Part shown: positions 50,826-60,437 of the stretch, in pieces
Layout: each line of letters begins with the position of its first letter
Position numbering within the stretch: the first letter of the stretch is position 1
NCBI RefSeq assembly: GCF_014898075.1
Contig: NZ_CP062976.1
Span: 496,001-560,000 of the forward strand
Reading direction: 5' to 3'
From: Neisseria yangbaofengii
GTDB taxonomy: Bacteria > Pseudomonadota > Gammaproteobacteria > Burkholderiales > Neisseriaceae
Length of the DNA stretch: 64,000 nt
The notes under the pieces: generated by a model
Told to the model about the DNA's origin: nothing
Database searches by the model: none
The model's input: the letters and a program-made list of their open reading frames with translations, nothing else
Translations under genes and position numbers: made by a program

Positions 50826-52814
50826 TTAAGCAGCTTTGATTTGTTTTTTCGCCGCCCAAATATTCAAGCCCAAGATGGCGGCAACCATGGCGATACCGAT
50901 TAAATCGGTCGTCAGTTCCGGCACAATCATCATCAGGCCGCCGGCAGCCAACGGCAGACGTTGCCATGTCGGAATGCCGGTTTTAAACCAACCCTCCACG
51001 GCGGCCGACAAACTCAATACGCCGACAATGGAAGTGATGCTTACCGATACAATTGTCCACCAATGCGGCAGCGGGAATTCGGTGGCGGTTACGGCGGTGC
51101 CGGCCACGTCAATCATCAGCATATTCGGGTTATACACAAACATAAACGGCACGATAAATCCGGCCAGCGCCAATTTGAGCGATTGGAAACCCGTTTTCAT
51201 CGGGTCTCCACCCGCAATGCCTGCACCGGCAAAAGCAGCCAAAGCCACAGGCGGGGTGATGTTGGCGAAAATACCGAAATAGAACACAAACATATGCGCC
51301 ACCAATACCGGTACGTCAAACGAAGCCAGCGCAGGGGCAGCCATGGTTGCGGTGATGATGTAGGCCGGAATCGACGGCAAGCCCATGCCCAAAATCATCG
51401 AGGCTATCATGGTCAGAAACAGGGTGAAAAACAGCGAACCTGCACCCAAGGTAACGATGGAAGAAGTCATTACCGTGCCGAAGCTGGTGAGGTTGACCAC
51501 GCCAATCACAATGCCCACCACCACACATGCCGCCATCACCGACAGCGATTGTTTGGCACCGTCTTCCAAGGCGGCCAAAATATCGCGCCAGCCCATACGG
51601 GTTTGCGGGCGCAGCCAGCTGACGACGACCGTAATCGCAATGGTATAAGCCGCGGCATAGCCCACCGGCACGGATTCGGCCAACATGACTACCAGTGCGA
51701 CAATCGGCAGCAGCATATGGCCGCGTGCTTTCAATACTTCTTTCAACCGTGGTAAATCGGCTTTCGGAATGCCTTTCAAGTCGCGTTTGCCGGCGCGGAA
51801 ATGCACTTGCGCAATCACGCCCAAATAGTAAAGCAGAGCGGGCAACAGTGCCGCCAACGCAATGGTACTGTATTTCACGCCTGTTGTTTCAGCCATGATG
51901 AACGCAGCCGCCCCCATAATCGGCGGCAGAATCTGGCCGCCCACCGATGCGCTGGCTTCAACCGCACCTGCAAAATCTCGGTGGTAACCGATTTTCTTCA
52001 TCAACGGAATGGTAAATGCACCCGTGCCGACCACATTGGCCACCGCAGCACCGTTGATGCTGCCCATAAAACCGCTGGAAATCACCGCCACTTTGGCAGG
52101 GCCGCCCTGTTTGTGTCCGGCCAATGCAAGCGCCATATCGTTAAACAATTGCCCCATACCGGAACGCGCCAAAAATGCGCCGAACAGGATAAACAGGAAA
52201 ATAAACGTTACCGATGCACCGATGGCAGTGGAGTACAGACCTTCTGTTTTCAGGTAAAGTTGGCCGAAAATATCACCCAAATCATAAGGCCGGGTGAGCA
52301 GGCGGTCGGGCATGAAATCCATATGGCTGATAAACGGATAAGCTAAGAAGAGCAGCGCAAACACCGGTAAAATCCAGCCGGTAATGCGGCGTGCGGCTTC
52401 GATCACGACAACCGTGGTGATCATCGAAAACACGATATCGAGCGTGTTCGGAATGCCGCCGCGCACGGTCATAATTGCGTCGTATTGCCATATCAGATAG
52501 CCGGCGCCGGAGAATGCGGCGACAAACCACAGCCAATCATACCAAACCACTTTTTGGCGGCTGCTTTTTTGAGCCGGAGGATAAATCAGGAAAATCAGCG
52601 CACAGCCGGCGGCAACGTGAATCGAGCGTTGCAGCAGCGTGGGCATGGGAAAAAAGGTAATGTAAACGTGGAACAGCGAATACAACACCGCAATCGCACC
52701 GATGATGTAGCGTACGGTTGAGTTTTGCAGGGTACGCGTTACCGATTCGCGGTCGTATTTTTCTAAAATCTCTTGGCTGTCGGGTGCAGTATCGGTTTTC
52801 AGAGGTTCGGTCAT
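50826..52814 (-). CDS. TRAP transporter fused permease (DctQM, TAXI type)
   Basis: A 662-residue inner-membrane protein joining a 4-helix DctQ-like part (about 30-165: VRYIIGAIAVLYSLFHVYIT, LWFVAAFSGAGYLIWQYDAI) to a 12-helix DctM part (ASVTFIFLFILFGAFLARSG, VISSGFMGSINGAAVANVVG, ASASVGGQILPPIMGAAAFI, NITPPVALAAFAGAGIAGGD). It works with the TAXI binding protein at 53423 to import an organic acid with Na+ or H+. Substrate not determined; glutamate and related acids are known for TAXI systems. Overlaps the DUF1850 gene by 4 bp, so translation is coupled. Confidence 0.9.
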   Translation of the reverse strand: MTEPLKTDTAPDSQEILEKYDRESVTRTLQNSTVRYIIGAIAVLYSLFHVYITFFPMPTLLQRSIHVAAGCALIFLIYPPAQKSSRQKVVWYDWLWFVAAFSGAGYLIWQYDAIMTVRGGIPNTLDIVFSMITTVVVIEAARRITGWILPVFALLFLAYPFISHMDFMPDRLLTRPYDLGDIFGQLYLKTEGLYSTAIGASVTFIFLFILFGAFLARSGMGQLFNDMALALAGHKQGGPAKVAVISSGFMGSINGAAVANVVGTGAFTIPLMKKIGYHRDFAGAVEASASVGGQILPPIMGAAAFIMAETTGVKYSTIALAALLPALLYYLGVIAQVHFRAGKRDLKGIPKADLPRLKEVLKARGHMLLPIVALVVMLAESVPVGYAAAYTIAITVVVSWLRPQTRMGWRDILAALEDGAKQSLSVMAACVVVGIVIGVVNLTSFGTVMTSSIVTLGAGSLFFTLFLTMIASMILGMGLPSIPAYIITATMAAPALASFDVPVLVAHMFVFYFGIFANITPPVALAAFAGAGIAGGDPMKTGFQSLKLALAGFIVPFMFVYNPNMLMIDVAGTAVTATEFPLPHWWTIVSVSITSIVGVLSLSAAVEGWFKTGIPTWQRLPLAAGGLMMIVPELTTDLIGIAMVAAILGLNIWAAKKQIKAA

Positions 52815-53266
52815 AAACAGTGTCCAAAATAAATAAAGATGCGCGGCTTCTTAATGGGAGCGAGGCGCACGGCAGTATAATCGGGCAGGCTGGCAGCCAG
52901 CGGCCAAATCTGCCCGTCAACATGGATTTCACCCTGCATATTGCGCGAAACCGTCCAATTTAATTCGAGCAGTTTCAGACGGCCTTGCTGTGCCACAAAG
53001 CCTTTATCGGCGGCAACAGGCAGGCCGTCCGAAGGCATACCGGCACCGAAAGTCTGCATTTGCGTGCGCGTTAAGTGCAGCTTTTTGCCATCGGAACGGT
53101 ATGATTCGCGCCAAAGCTGGTGTTCGACCGAGTGCCGCCATTGCAGCGTAAATTCAGGTGGCAGATAACATTGCCTGCCCTGCAACGATATTTCCACGGC
53201 AGCCTGCGGCCAAAGCATAAAGCCGGTGGCAGCAATCAGCAAAACGGCGGTCATGAAACGCAGCAT
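52811..53266 (-). CDS. DUF1850 protein of the TRAP operon
   Basis: A 151-residue protein with an N-terminal hydrophobic segment or signal (LRFMTAVLLIAATGFMLWPQ). The body, FTLQWRHSVEHQLWRESY, LHLTRTQMQTFGAGMPSDG and NMQGEIHVDGQIWPL, matches DUF1850, a family found almost only beside TAXI-TRAP permeases; an accessory or assembly role is usually guessed. Overlaps the permease start by 4 bp; separated from the binding-protein gene by 156 bp with two DUS. Confidence 0.85.
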   Translation of the reverse strand: MLRFMTAVLLIAATGFMLWPQAAVEISLQGRQCYLPPEFTLQWRHSVEHQLWRESYRSDGKKLHLTRTQMQTFGAGMPSDGLPVAADKGFVAQQGRLKLLELNWTVSRNMQGEIHVDGQIWPLAASLPDYTAVRLAPIKKPRIFIYFGHCL

Positions 53267-53299
53267 AGGCAGGGAAAGGACAGATCCGGTTTTTCAGAC

Positions 53300-53422
53300 G
53301 GCATGTGATAATCAGGCCGTCTGAAAACTTATTATCATGTTGATTAATCAAAATAAAAGCTTAAGCGTGAAACAGTTCAGACGGCCTGATGACTACCGGA
53401 GGCCGTCTGAAACACAAAACGC
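53300..53422. other. TAXI/DUF1850 gap with DUS copies
   Basis: CAGGCCGTCTGAAAAC at about 53313 and GAGGCCGTCTGAAAC at about 53400, with TTCAGACGGC partners at 53294 and 53377, form two attenuator-like hairpins between the binding-protein gene and the permease genes. Confidence 0.55.
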
Positions 53423-54418
53423 TTATTTGGCTTCGTCAAAATACTTTTTCGCACCCGGATGCATTGGAGCGACAAAGCCTTCTTTGGCAGTGGCCGGGTC
53501 GATTTCCTTAGCTGCTTGGTGTGCAGTTTGCAACACGCCCAGGTTGGCAAAGAATGATTTGGTCAGCTTATACACATCGTCTTCGCTCAATTCGCTACTC
53601 ACCACCAAAGCATTGCGGATGGCGGCGGTCGGTATGTCTTCGGCGTTGCCGTAGGTACCTTTCGGAATATTCATCGCCACGAAATAAGGTTTGTCTTTGG
53701 CGATTTCTCTGATTTTGTCGGCAGGGATGGAGACCAGTTGCAAATCGAAACCTTGCTGCAATTCCATCAGCGACGAGTTTGGCAAGCCGCTGGTTAAAAA
53801 TGCGGCATCGATTTTGCCGGCCTTCAGTGCATCGGCTGCCTCGGCGTAGCCCAAATAATCGATTTTCAAATCATCGTAGGTCATCCCGAAACCGTTAATC
53901 AGGTTGCGTGCGTTCACTTCAACGCCGGAATTTTGCGCGCCCACGGCCACACGTTTGCCGCGTAAGTCTTCCAGAGTTTTAATGCCGGATTTGGCCGAAG
54001 CCACGACTTGAACATAGTTCGGATACAACGCAGCAATTTGCGAAACGCTGCCGATTTTTTCTTTAAAGCTGTTTTGGCCGTTGACCGCATCGCTCAATAC
54101 ATCACTCATCACAAAGGCCATTTCGGCTTTTTTCTGATTGATTAGGTTGATATTTTCGACTGAAGCCCCGGTAGTTTGGGTTTTGGAATTGACGCCGAAT
54201 TCTTTGGTATAGGCTTCGGCTAAAGAAGTGGCCAAGATATTGTAAGGGCCGGATGCGCCTCCTGTAGCGATGGTGACAAATTTGGTTTGCAGCTTGTCGG
54301 CAGCGGCGGCAGCGGCATTTTCTTTTGGTGCACTGCCGGCGGATTTACCGTTGTCGGAACAAGCGGTCAGGGCAAGTAATGCTGCGGCTGCAATGGCAGC
54401 GGAACGTTTGAATTTCAT
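53423..54418 (-). CDS. TAXI-family TRAP solute-binding lipoprotein
   Basis: A 331-residue periplasmic binding protein. MKFKRSAAIAAAALLALTAC is a lipoprotein signal with the lipobox Cys at residue 20. The mature part FVTIATGGASGPYNILATSL, VASAKSGIKTLEDLRGKRVA, GAQNSGVEVNARNLI and FVAPMHPGAKKYFDEAK is typical of TAXI proteins. It captures an organic acid such as glutamate for the DctQM permease encoded downstream. I use MKFKRS (54418), after AGAGGAAAAGATC. Confidence 0.92.
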   Translation of the reverse strand: MKFKRSAAIAAAALLALTACSDNGKSAGSAPKENAAAAAADKLQTKFVTIATGGASGPYNILATSLAEAYTKEFGVNSKTQTTGASVENINLINQKKAEMAFVMSDVLSDAVNGQNSFKEKIGSVSQIAALYPNYVQVVASAKSGIKTLEDLRGKRVAVGAQNSGVEVNARNLINGFGMTYDDLKIDYLGYAEAADALKAGKIDAAFLTSGLPNSSLMELQQGFDLQLVSIPADKIREIAKDKPYFVAMNIPKGTYGNAEDIPTAAIRNALVVSSELSEDDVYKLTKSFFANLGVLQTAHQAAKEIDPATAKEGFVAPMHPGAKKYFDEAK

Positions 54419-54651
54419 GATCTTTTCCTCTATGGTAAAAGGACGTTTGCTCATAGAAAAGCAGAATGTCCGATAAAGCTTTTCAAGTGTCCGATACCAT
54501 CTTAAATACGATAAATCGGCATGAACATTTGAATGCGTATTTTTATCAAAATTGCACGCTAAGAGTAGCGGAATTCAAATAGCTTGGCAAGCATAAAGAA
54601 GGGCTTAGGAAAATATCGTTTGAAATTAAACGATATGCCTTAAGAATAAAA

Positions 54652-54684
54652 ATGCCGTCTGAAATTGAATTTTCAGACGGCATT
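54652..54684. terminator. AT-DUS terminator of dusA
   Basis: ATGCCGTCTGAAATTGAA and TTCAGACGGCAT form a hairpin just after the dusA stop. Confidence 0.8.
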
Positions 54685-54691
54685 TTATGAT

Positions 54692-55705
54692 TTATTCACT
54701 CAACCCAAACCGGTTGGCTTTTTCCACTTCGTGCCATGCTTCCAGGATCAGTGTGCCGTCGTTGTCTTTGAGTAGTGTGGCATCGGAGAGCATACGTCGC
54801 CAAGTACGTGCGCCTTTGAGGCTGTGCATCAAGCCTAAGCTGTGGCGGGCGATGTGGCGCAAGATGGTGCCGCGGCCGCTTTGGATTTGCGCTTGGCTGT
54901 AGGTAAGCAGGCGTTGCACCAAGTCGGCGTATTCGATGGGGGCGTGGCTGCTGCCGTAAAACAGTTGATCCCATTCGCGCATCACCATCGGGTTGTGGTA
55001 AGCCTCGCGGCCAATCATCACGCCGTCAACGTGTTGGAGATGTTCGGCGATTTGTTCGTTGGTGGTGATGCCGCCGTTAATCAGGATTTCCAGATCGGGG
55101 AATTCTTGTTTCAGGCGGTAAACGTAGTCGTATTTCAGCGGCGGGACTTCGCGGTTTTCTTTGGGTGATAAGCCGTCGAGCCATGCATTGCGGGCGTGGA
55201 CGATAAAGGTTTTGCAGGCGGTTTTGTCACGCAGGGTGCCGACAAAATCGGCTACGGTTTGGTATTCGGTTTGGCGGTCGACACCGATGCGGTGTTTGAT
55301 TGTGACCGGAATCTGCACGGCATCTTGCATGGCGTTTAAGCAATCGGCCACTAAATCAACTTCATTCATCAAACATGCGCCGAATGCGCCTTTTTGCACG
55401 CGTGGGCTGGGGCAGCCGCAGTTGAGATTGACTTCGTCATAGCCGTATTCTTCCACTGCTTTGGCAGCTTTGGCCAGATCGGCAGGTTCACTGCCGCCCA
55501 GTTGCAGCGCAACGGGATTTTCGCCTTCGTTAAACATGAGAAATCGGTTTTTGTCGCCATACACAATCGCGCCGGAGTTGATCATTTCGCTGTAAAGCCA
55601 AGTGTTTTGCGTGATTTGGCGTGCCATGTGGCGGTAGTGGCGATCGGTCCAGTCGAGCATGGGGGCCACGGAAAGGCGGCGTGCGGGTAGGATATTTGTT
55701 GTCAT
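54692..55705 (-). CDS. dusA: tRNA-dihydrouridine synthase A
   Basis: A 337-residue FMN enzyme that reduces uridine 20/20a in the tRNA D-loop. RRLSVAPMLDWTDRHYRHMA and NTWLYSEMINSGAIVYGD at the N-terminus are DusA signatures; NLNCGCPSPRVQKGAFGACL holds the catalytic Cys; then TIKHRIGVD, FIVHARNAWLDGLSPKENR, ILINGGITTNEQIAEHL and GVMIGREAYHNP. Length is normal for DusA. ATG 55705 gives a sound start. Monocistronic. Confidence 0.96.
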   Translation of the reverse strand: MTTNILPARRLSVAPMLDWTDRHYRHMARQITQNTWLYSEMINSGAIVYGDKNRFLMFNEGENPVALQLGGSEPADLAKAAKAVEEYGYDEVNLNCGCPSPRVQKGAFGACLMNEVDLVADCLNAMQDAVQIPVTIKHRIGVDRQTEYQTVADFVGTLRDKTACKTFIVHARNAWLDGLSPKENREVPPLKYDYVYRLKQEFPDLEILINGGITTNEQIAEHLQHVDGVMIGREAYHNPMVMREWDQLFYGSSHAPIEYADLVQRLLTYSQAQIQSGRGTILRHIARHSLGLMHSLKGARTWRRMLSDATLLKDNDGTLILEAWHEVEKANRFGLSE

Positions 55706-56034
55706 GTCAAGGTGTTAAGCGGGTGTAAATGGATATGATTATAACAGAGGCGAACGCGGCGATATGGCCGGTGCTGACTATATTATTTGGGCGGAGTCTC
55801 TTTGTGATATGTTGCCGATTAAGTGAATTAAGTGAATATTTCAACGAAGTTTGATTTAAAGCATATTTCTTTTTATGTAATATTGTGTAGTCGTATAAAT
55901 ATGTTAGTATTTGTCAAAATAAATATTTATTTAATAATACCATGTTTTATATAATAAATATTTTAACTTTTGAATTTCTATATTTATTTATATAATATTC
56001 TTGTTTATTTCTTAACATTTTAAAAGGACATGTC
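55706..56034. promoter_or_regulatory. Very AT-rich leader of cstA
   Basis: 329 bp with no gene. From 55790 to 56020 the text is almost entirely A and T, including a tandem AATTAAGTG pair (about 55821-55840) and many TTTATTTA runs, in sharp contrast with the GC-richer genes on both sides. It probably holds the cstA promoter and regulator or nucleoid-protein sites. Confidence 0.5.
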
Positions 56035-58113
56035 ATGAAAGCGTTGAAATCGTTTCTGATATGGGGCTTGGTGGTGTTGGCAGGGGTATTTGCTTTCGCC
56101 ACTTTAGCGCTCAGCCGCGGCGAACACGTCAGTGCTATTTGGCTGGTGGTGGCTGCGGTATCGGTGTATTGTATTGCCTATCGTTTTTACAGCCTTTATA
56201 TCTGTAAAAATATTTTGGAATTGGACACACGCCGTATGACACCGGCGGAACGCAACAACAACGGTGTCGATTATGTGCCGACCGATAAAAAAGTATTGTT
56301 CGGTCACCACTTTGCTGCGATTGCCGGCGCAGGTCCGTTGGTAGGTCCTGTGTTGGCATCGCAAATGGGTTACCTGCCGGGCACGTTGTGGATTATTTTC
56401 GGCGTGGTATTGGCCGGTGCCGTGCAGGATATGATGGTATTGTTTGTGTCTATGCGCCGCGACGGTAAATCCTTGGGCGACATCATCAAACAAGAATTGG
56501 GTACTGCCGCCGGTGTGATTGCATCTATCGGTATTCTGATGATTATGATCATCATCACGTCGGTATTGGCCTTGATCGTGGTGAAAGCGCTGACCCACAG
56601 CCCTTGGGGTACGTTTACCATTGCCGTGACTGTGCCGATTGCGCTGTTTATGGGTTTTTACGCCCGCTTTATCCGCCCGGGCCGTTTGGGTGAAATCGCA
56701 ATTGTCGGCTTTATCGCCATGATGAGTGCAGTGATTTTCGGTAACCATGTGGCCGAAAGCGCAATTGGTCCTTGGTTCGACTTAAACGGCGTGCAATTGG
56801 CCTTCGGCATTATGCTGTATGGCGGTATTTCTTCGCTGTTGCCGGTGTGGTTTTTGATGACTCCGCGCGATTATCTGGCGACTTTCCTGAAAATCGGTAC
56901 CATTATTGCGTTGGCCATCGGTATTATTGTGGTTGGTCCTGTGCTGAAAATGCCGGCCGTGACCCACTTTATCGACGGTACCGGCCCGGTATTTTCAGGT
57001 AAGCTGTTCCCGTTCTTATTCATTACCATTGCTTGTGGTGCGGTATCCGGTTTCCATGCGCTGATTTCTTCCGGTACGACACCTAAAATGATTGAAAACG
57101 AAACCCACGTCCGCGCCATCGGTTATGGCGGTATGTTGATGGAAAGTTTCGTCGCCGTTATGGCTTTGGCAGCGGCTTGCGTTTTGGAGCCCGGCGTGTA
57201 CTTCGCCATGAACAGCCCGGCAGCCTTGATTGGTACCGACCCTGCAACCGCGGCACATGCCATCACCACCCATCTGCAAATTCCGGTGGATGCGGCAACT
57301 TTGGCCGATACCGCGCGTGAAGTAGGTGAGAATTCGATTCTGTCCCGCGCCGGCGGTGCGCCGACTTTAGCAGTCGGTATGGCACATATCATGAGCCAAC
57401 TGATTCCGGGCGAAGCAATGATGGCTTTCTGGTATCATTTTGCGCTGTTGTTTGAAGCCATGTTTATTTTGACTGCGGTGGATGCGGGTACCCGTACTTC
57501 ACGTTTTATGGTGCAAGATTTGCTGGGTATTTTTGTGAAACCTTTAGGCACCGGTCAGGGCATGTTCTCGAATCTGGTGGCGACTTTCTTAACCGTCGGC
57601 GCATGGGGCTACTTCCTGTATACCGGTGTAACCGACCCGCTGGGCGGCATCAATTCGCTGTGGCCTTTATTCGGTATCGGTAACCAAATGCTCGCCGGTA
57701 TGGCATTGATTATGGTAGCGGTTGTGTTGGTGAAAATGAAAAAAGAGCATTATGTGTGGGTGCCGTTGGTGCCGGCCTTGGGCTTGTTGATTGTAACCGC
57801 CGTGGCTTCCATGCAGAAACTGTTTGATTCCGACCCGCGTGTCAGCTTCTTGGCACACGCTGCGCAATACCGTGAAGCAGCTGCCCGCGGCGAAGTGTTG
57901 GCGCCGGCCAAAGACGTGGCGCAAATGGGGCAGATTGTCTTCAACGACTATGTCAACTCAGGCTTGTGTGCGGCATTTATGCTGGTTGTGATTTTCATCG
58001 CCATCTACGGCTTGATGACTGCCATGAAAGCGCGTAAAGTGGCTTGGCCGACTGCTAAGGAGGTTCCTGCCGTTTACCGTGACGAGGTTCAAACCAATGA
58101 GAAAATTGCTTAA
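56035..58113 (+). CDS. cstA: CstA-family carbon starvation / pyruvate transporter
   Basis: A 692-residue inner-membrane protein with 16 or more hydrophobic segments: FYSLYICKNILELDTRRMTP, LFGHHFAAIAGAGPLVGPVL, LGDIIKQELGTAAGVIASIG, GFHALISSGTTPKMIENETH, LFEAMFILTAVDAGTRTSRF. Family members CstA and BtsT (YjiY) take up pyruvate or peptides under carbon limitation; this length and C-terminus resemble both. The small YbdD-type gene overlaps its end, the normal family arrangement. AAAAGGACATGTC precedes ATG 56035. Confidence 0.93.
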   Translation: MKALKSFLIWGLVVLAGVFAFATLALSRGEHVSAIWLVVAAVSVYCIAYRFYSLYICKNILELDTRRMTPAERNNNGVDYVPTDKKVLFGHHFAAIAGAGPLVGPVLASQMGYLPGTLWIIFGVVLAGAVQDMMVLFVSMRRDGKSLGDIIKQELGTAAGVIASIGILMIMIIITSVLALIVVKALTHSPWGTFTIAVTVPIALFMGFYARFIRPGRLGEIAIVGFIAMMSAVIFGNHVAESAIGPWFDLNGVQLAFGIMLYGGISSLLPVWFLMTPRDYLATFLKIGTIIALAIGIIVVGPVLKMPAVTHFIDGTGPVFSGKLFPFLFITIACGAVSGFHALISSGTTPKMIENETHVRAIGYGGMLMESFVAVMALAAACVLEPGVYFAMNSPAALIGTDPATAAHAITTHLQIPVDAATLADTAREVGENSILSRAGGAPTLAVGMAHIMSQLIPGEAMMAFWYHFALLFEAMFILTAVDAGTRTSRFMVQDLLGIFVKPLGTGQGMFSNLVATFLTVGAWGYFLYTGVTDPLGGINSLWPLFGIGNQMLAGMALIMVAVVLVKMKKEHYVWVPLVPALGLLIVTAVASMQKLFDSDPRVSFLAHAAQYREAAARGEVLAPAKDVAQMGQIVFNDYVNSGLCAAFMLVVIFIAIYGLMTAMKARKVAWPTAKEVPAVYRDEVQTNEKIA

Positions 58114-58303
58114 TCATCCTTTAATAGGCCGTCTGAAAAAAGTGCATAAAAGCTTTTGTATTGCTGCCAATTATATGGCCGGTATTCCCGATTATGACCG
58201 CTACGTTGCCCAACAACGCAAATATAATCCGAATACGCCGGTGATGACTCGGGCGCAGTTTATCGAGTATTGCCGAATCAAAAGCGGAGGCGGTTGCTGT
58301 TGA
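58097..58303 (+). CDS. YbdD/YjiX family small protein (DUF466)
   Basis: A 68-residue soluble protein: LLNHPLIGRLKKVHKSFCIA, GIPDYDRYVAQQRKYNPNTP, FIEYCRIKSGGGCC. This family is nearly always encoded right after cstA/btsT and is thought to assist transport. It starts inside cstA (17-bp overlap) at ATG 58097, so expression is coupled. The GGGCC tail of two Cys could bind metal; this is speculation. A DUS lies within the gene at about 58126. Confidence 0.9.
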   Translation: MRKLLNHPLIGRLKKVHKSFCIAANYMAGIPDYDRYVAQQRKYNPNTPVMTRAQFIEYCRIKSGGGCC

Positions 58304-58310
58304 AAGATAA

Positions 58311-58345
58311 AAAAAGCCCTGTATGGTTGCATGCAGGGCTTTTTC
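58311..58345 (+). terminator. Intrinsic terminator of cstA-ybdD
   Basis: AAAAAGCCCTG and CAGGGCTTTTT around a TATGGTTGCATG loop, followed by T-run; not DUS-based. Confidence 0.88.
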
Positions 58346-58619
58346 TGTTGATTAAGATAATAAGCAGAGACCTTTGCTTAATCTCCGCTATCTTTGGTAT
58401 ATGTTTTCGTTATGTATAGTGGGTTCGCTATACTAATCAATATTTTAGCATTTTAAGTGCTATGTTTTCGCCTTCTGTACTGCGCTAACTTTAAAATAAC
58501 GCTCAAATCTGGGATTTGGCCAAAGGTTGCAGTTTTTGATTGATTAAGTAAAAGCCGTCTGAAACATTTCGATAATAAAACGGTTCAGACGGCCTTGGTT
58601 TAATCAGAGTTTAATTTGA
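58346..58619. other. Gap between cstA-ybdD and glnA with Correia ends
   Basis: No gene. TATAGTGGGTTCGCTATA at about 58416-58433 looks like a collapsed pair of Correia ends. GCCGTCTGAAAC (58554) and GTTCAGACGGCC (58582) form the glnA terminator hairpin. Confidence 0.6.
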
Positions 58620-60038
58620 TTACAGGCTGTAATACATCTCAAATTCCAGCGGGTGAGGTGCCATGCGAATGCGGCGGACATCTTCTTCTTTGAAGGCGAT
58701 GTAGCTCTCAATCCAGTCTTTGCTGAACACGCCGCCGCGGGTCAGGAATTCGTGGTCTTCGTTCAACGCAGCCAAGGCTTCGTCTAAAGAGGCGCACACG
58801 GTCGGCACCAAAGCGTCTTCTTCCGGCGGCAGGTCGTAGAGGTTTTTGGTTGCCGGATCGCCCGGGTGGATTTTGTTTTGGATACCGTCCAAGCCGGCCA
58901 TCAGTAAGGCGGCGAAACACAAGTAAGGGTTGGCCGTCGGGTCAGGGAAGCGTGCTTCTATGCGGCGGGCTTTCACGCTGTTCGCCGATGGAATGCGGAT
59001 AGAGGCCGAGCGGTTTTTCGCTGAGTAAGCCAGTTTTACCGGTGCTTCAAAGTGTGGCACCAAGCGTTTGTACGAGTTGGTTGATGGGTTACAAATAGCG
59101 TTCAGGGCTTTGGCGTGTTTGATGATGCCGCCGATGTAGTAGAGCGCGGTTTCGCTCAAACCCGCATAGCCGTCACCGGCAAACAGGTTTTGGCCGTCTT
59201 TCCAAATCGATTGGTGCACGTGCATACCCGATCCGTTGTCTCCCATAATCGGTTTCGGCATGAAAGTGGCGGTTTTACCGAAGTTGTGTGCCACGTTCCA
59301 AATCACGTATTTCATGTCTTGGGTTTGGTCGGCGCGACGGACTAAGGTGCCGAATTTGGTGCCTAATTCCATTTGCGAACCGGTGCCTACTTCGCCGTGA
59401 TGCACTTCGACTTCAATGCCGATTTCTTCCAAAATGTTGGCCATAGCCGAACGCAAGTCCTGGCCTTGATCAACCGGTGCCACAGGCGCGTAGCCGCCTT
59501 TGACCATCGGGCGGTGGCCGGTGTTTTGGCCGTCGAGGCGGGCACCGCTTGACCATGCGCCGCTTTCGGAAGTGATTTCGTAACGGGTTTTATGCATGGC
59601 GGTTTCAAATGCCACGCCGTCAAATACAAAAAATTCAGGTTCGGGGCCGAAGAAGGCGGTGTCGCCGATGCCGGAAAATTTCAGGTAGGCTTCGGCGCGT
59701 TTGGCGATGGAACGCGGGTCTCGGTCGTAGCCTTGGCCGTCGGCAGGATCGATGACGTCGCAGGTAATCACGACGGTGGTGTCATCGTAAAAAGGGTCGA
59801 TAAAGGCAGTTGACGCATCCGGGCGCAACTGCATGTCGGAAGCCTGAACGCCTTTCCAGCCGCCCATAGAAGAGCCATCAAAGGCTTGGCCGTTTTCAAA
59901 CCAGTCTTCAGGGTCTTCCAATACAATGTGCGATGGAATGGTAAAGTGGTGTTGTTTACCTTTGGTGTCGGTAAAACGCAAATCAACGAAGCGCGCTTCG
60001 CTTTCTTCAATCAGTTTTACAACGTCTTTAATAGACAT
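58620..60038 (-). CDS. glnA: Glutamine synthetase type I
   Basis: A 472-residue GS-I beta enzyme making glutamine from glutamate, ammonia and ATP as a dodecamer. [90 protein letters not shown] and the adenylylation loop NLYDLPPEE (Tyr modified by GlnE) are all present. Length is normal. I use ATG 60038, six bases after GGAGC. The 5' leader holds a 13-bp perfect stem-loop. Confidence 0.97.
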   Translation of the reverse strand: MSIKDVVKLIEESEARFVDLRFTDTKGKQHHFTIPSHIVLEDPEDWFENGQAFDGSSMGGWKGVQASDMQLRPDASTAFIDPFYDDTTVVITCDVIDPADGQGYDRDPRSIAKRAEAYLKFSGIGDTAFFGPEPEFFVFDGVAFETAMHKTRYEITSESGAWSSGARLDGQNTGHRPMVKGGYAPVAPVDQGQDLRSAMANILEEIGIEVEVHHGEVGTGSQMELGTKFGTLVRRADQTQDMKYVIWNVAHNFGKTATFMPKPIMGDNGSGMHVHQSIWKDGQNLFAGDGYAGLSETALYYIGGIIKHAKALNAICNPSTNSYKRLVPHFEAPVKLAYSAKNRSASIRIPSANSVKARRIEARFPDPTANPYLCFAALLMAGLDGIQNKIHPGDPATKNLYDLPPEEDALVPTVCASLDEALAALNEDHEFLTRGGVFSKDWIESYIAFKEEDVRRIRMAPHPLEFEMYYSL

Positions 60039-60072
60039 GTTCAAGCTCCTAAAATAGGGAAATCAGCCAATC

Positions 60073-60120
60073 CAAATAAACATGCGCCGCAGCAGCTGCA
60101 TTTGGTTGCATGTTTATTTG
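60073..60120 (-). promoter_or_regulatory. Stem-loop in the glnA 5' leader
   Basis: CAAATAAACATGC (60073-60085) and GCATGTTTATTTG (60108-60120) are perfect 13-bp arms around 22 bases containing GCAGCTGC. It lies about 35 nt upstream of the glnA start on the glnA strand. It lacks a T-run, so it is not an ordinary terminator. Could be an operator or RNA control element. Confidence 0.55.
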
Positions 60121-60437
60121 AATAAACCGGATCGGCAGGCATTAAAAATCGGGTGGGCTATTTTATCACGTTTAAGGGCTTGTCAGTAGCCGTTAAAAAA
60201 TAGTGCATGAAGGTTTGGAGCCGTCTGAAAACAGCGGTAAATATAACCATTGCGCTGTGTTTTGCTCGATTCAAACCAATGCTTGAAATATAATTTCAGA
60301 CGGTCTGATTGTCAACAATTTGCTGCTCAAACGGCACAATACGCCAACTTGCGGTATTTAACGCAACATCCGCTCTTTAATCCTGACAAAATCCCGTTAT
60401 AATAACGCTTTTTCCTGATGAGTGAAGGAAACCAACC
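60121..60437. other. Promoter region between glnA and aroE
   Basis: No gene. Contains a DUS-like GAGCCGTCTGAAAAC (about 60219) and TTCAGACGGTCTG (60296). Divergent promoters for glnA and aroE must lie here; none is clear enough to mark. Confidence 0.4.

Noticed and set aside
54357-54368. ACAAGCGGTC outside the island
   Set aside because: It lies within the lipobox codons of the TAXI binding protein (antisense of LTACS) and lacks the AT-rich tail, so chance is enough.
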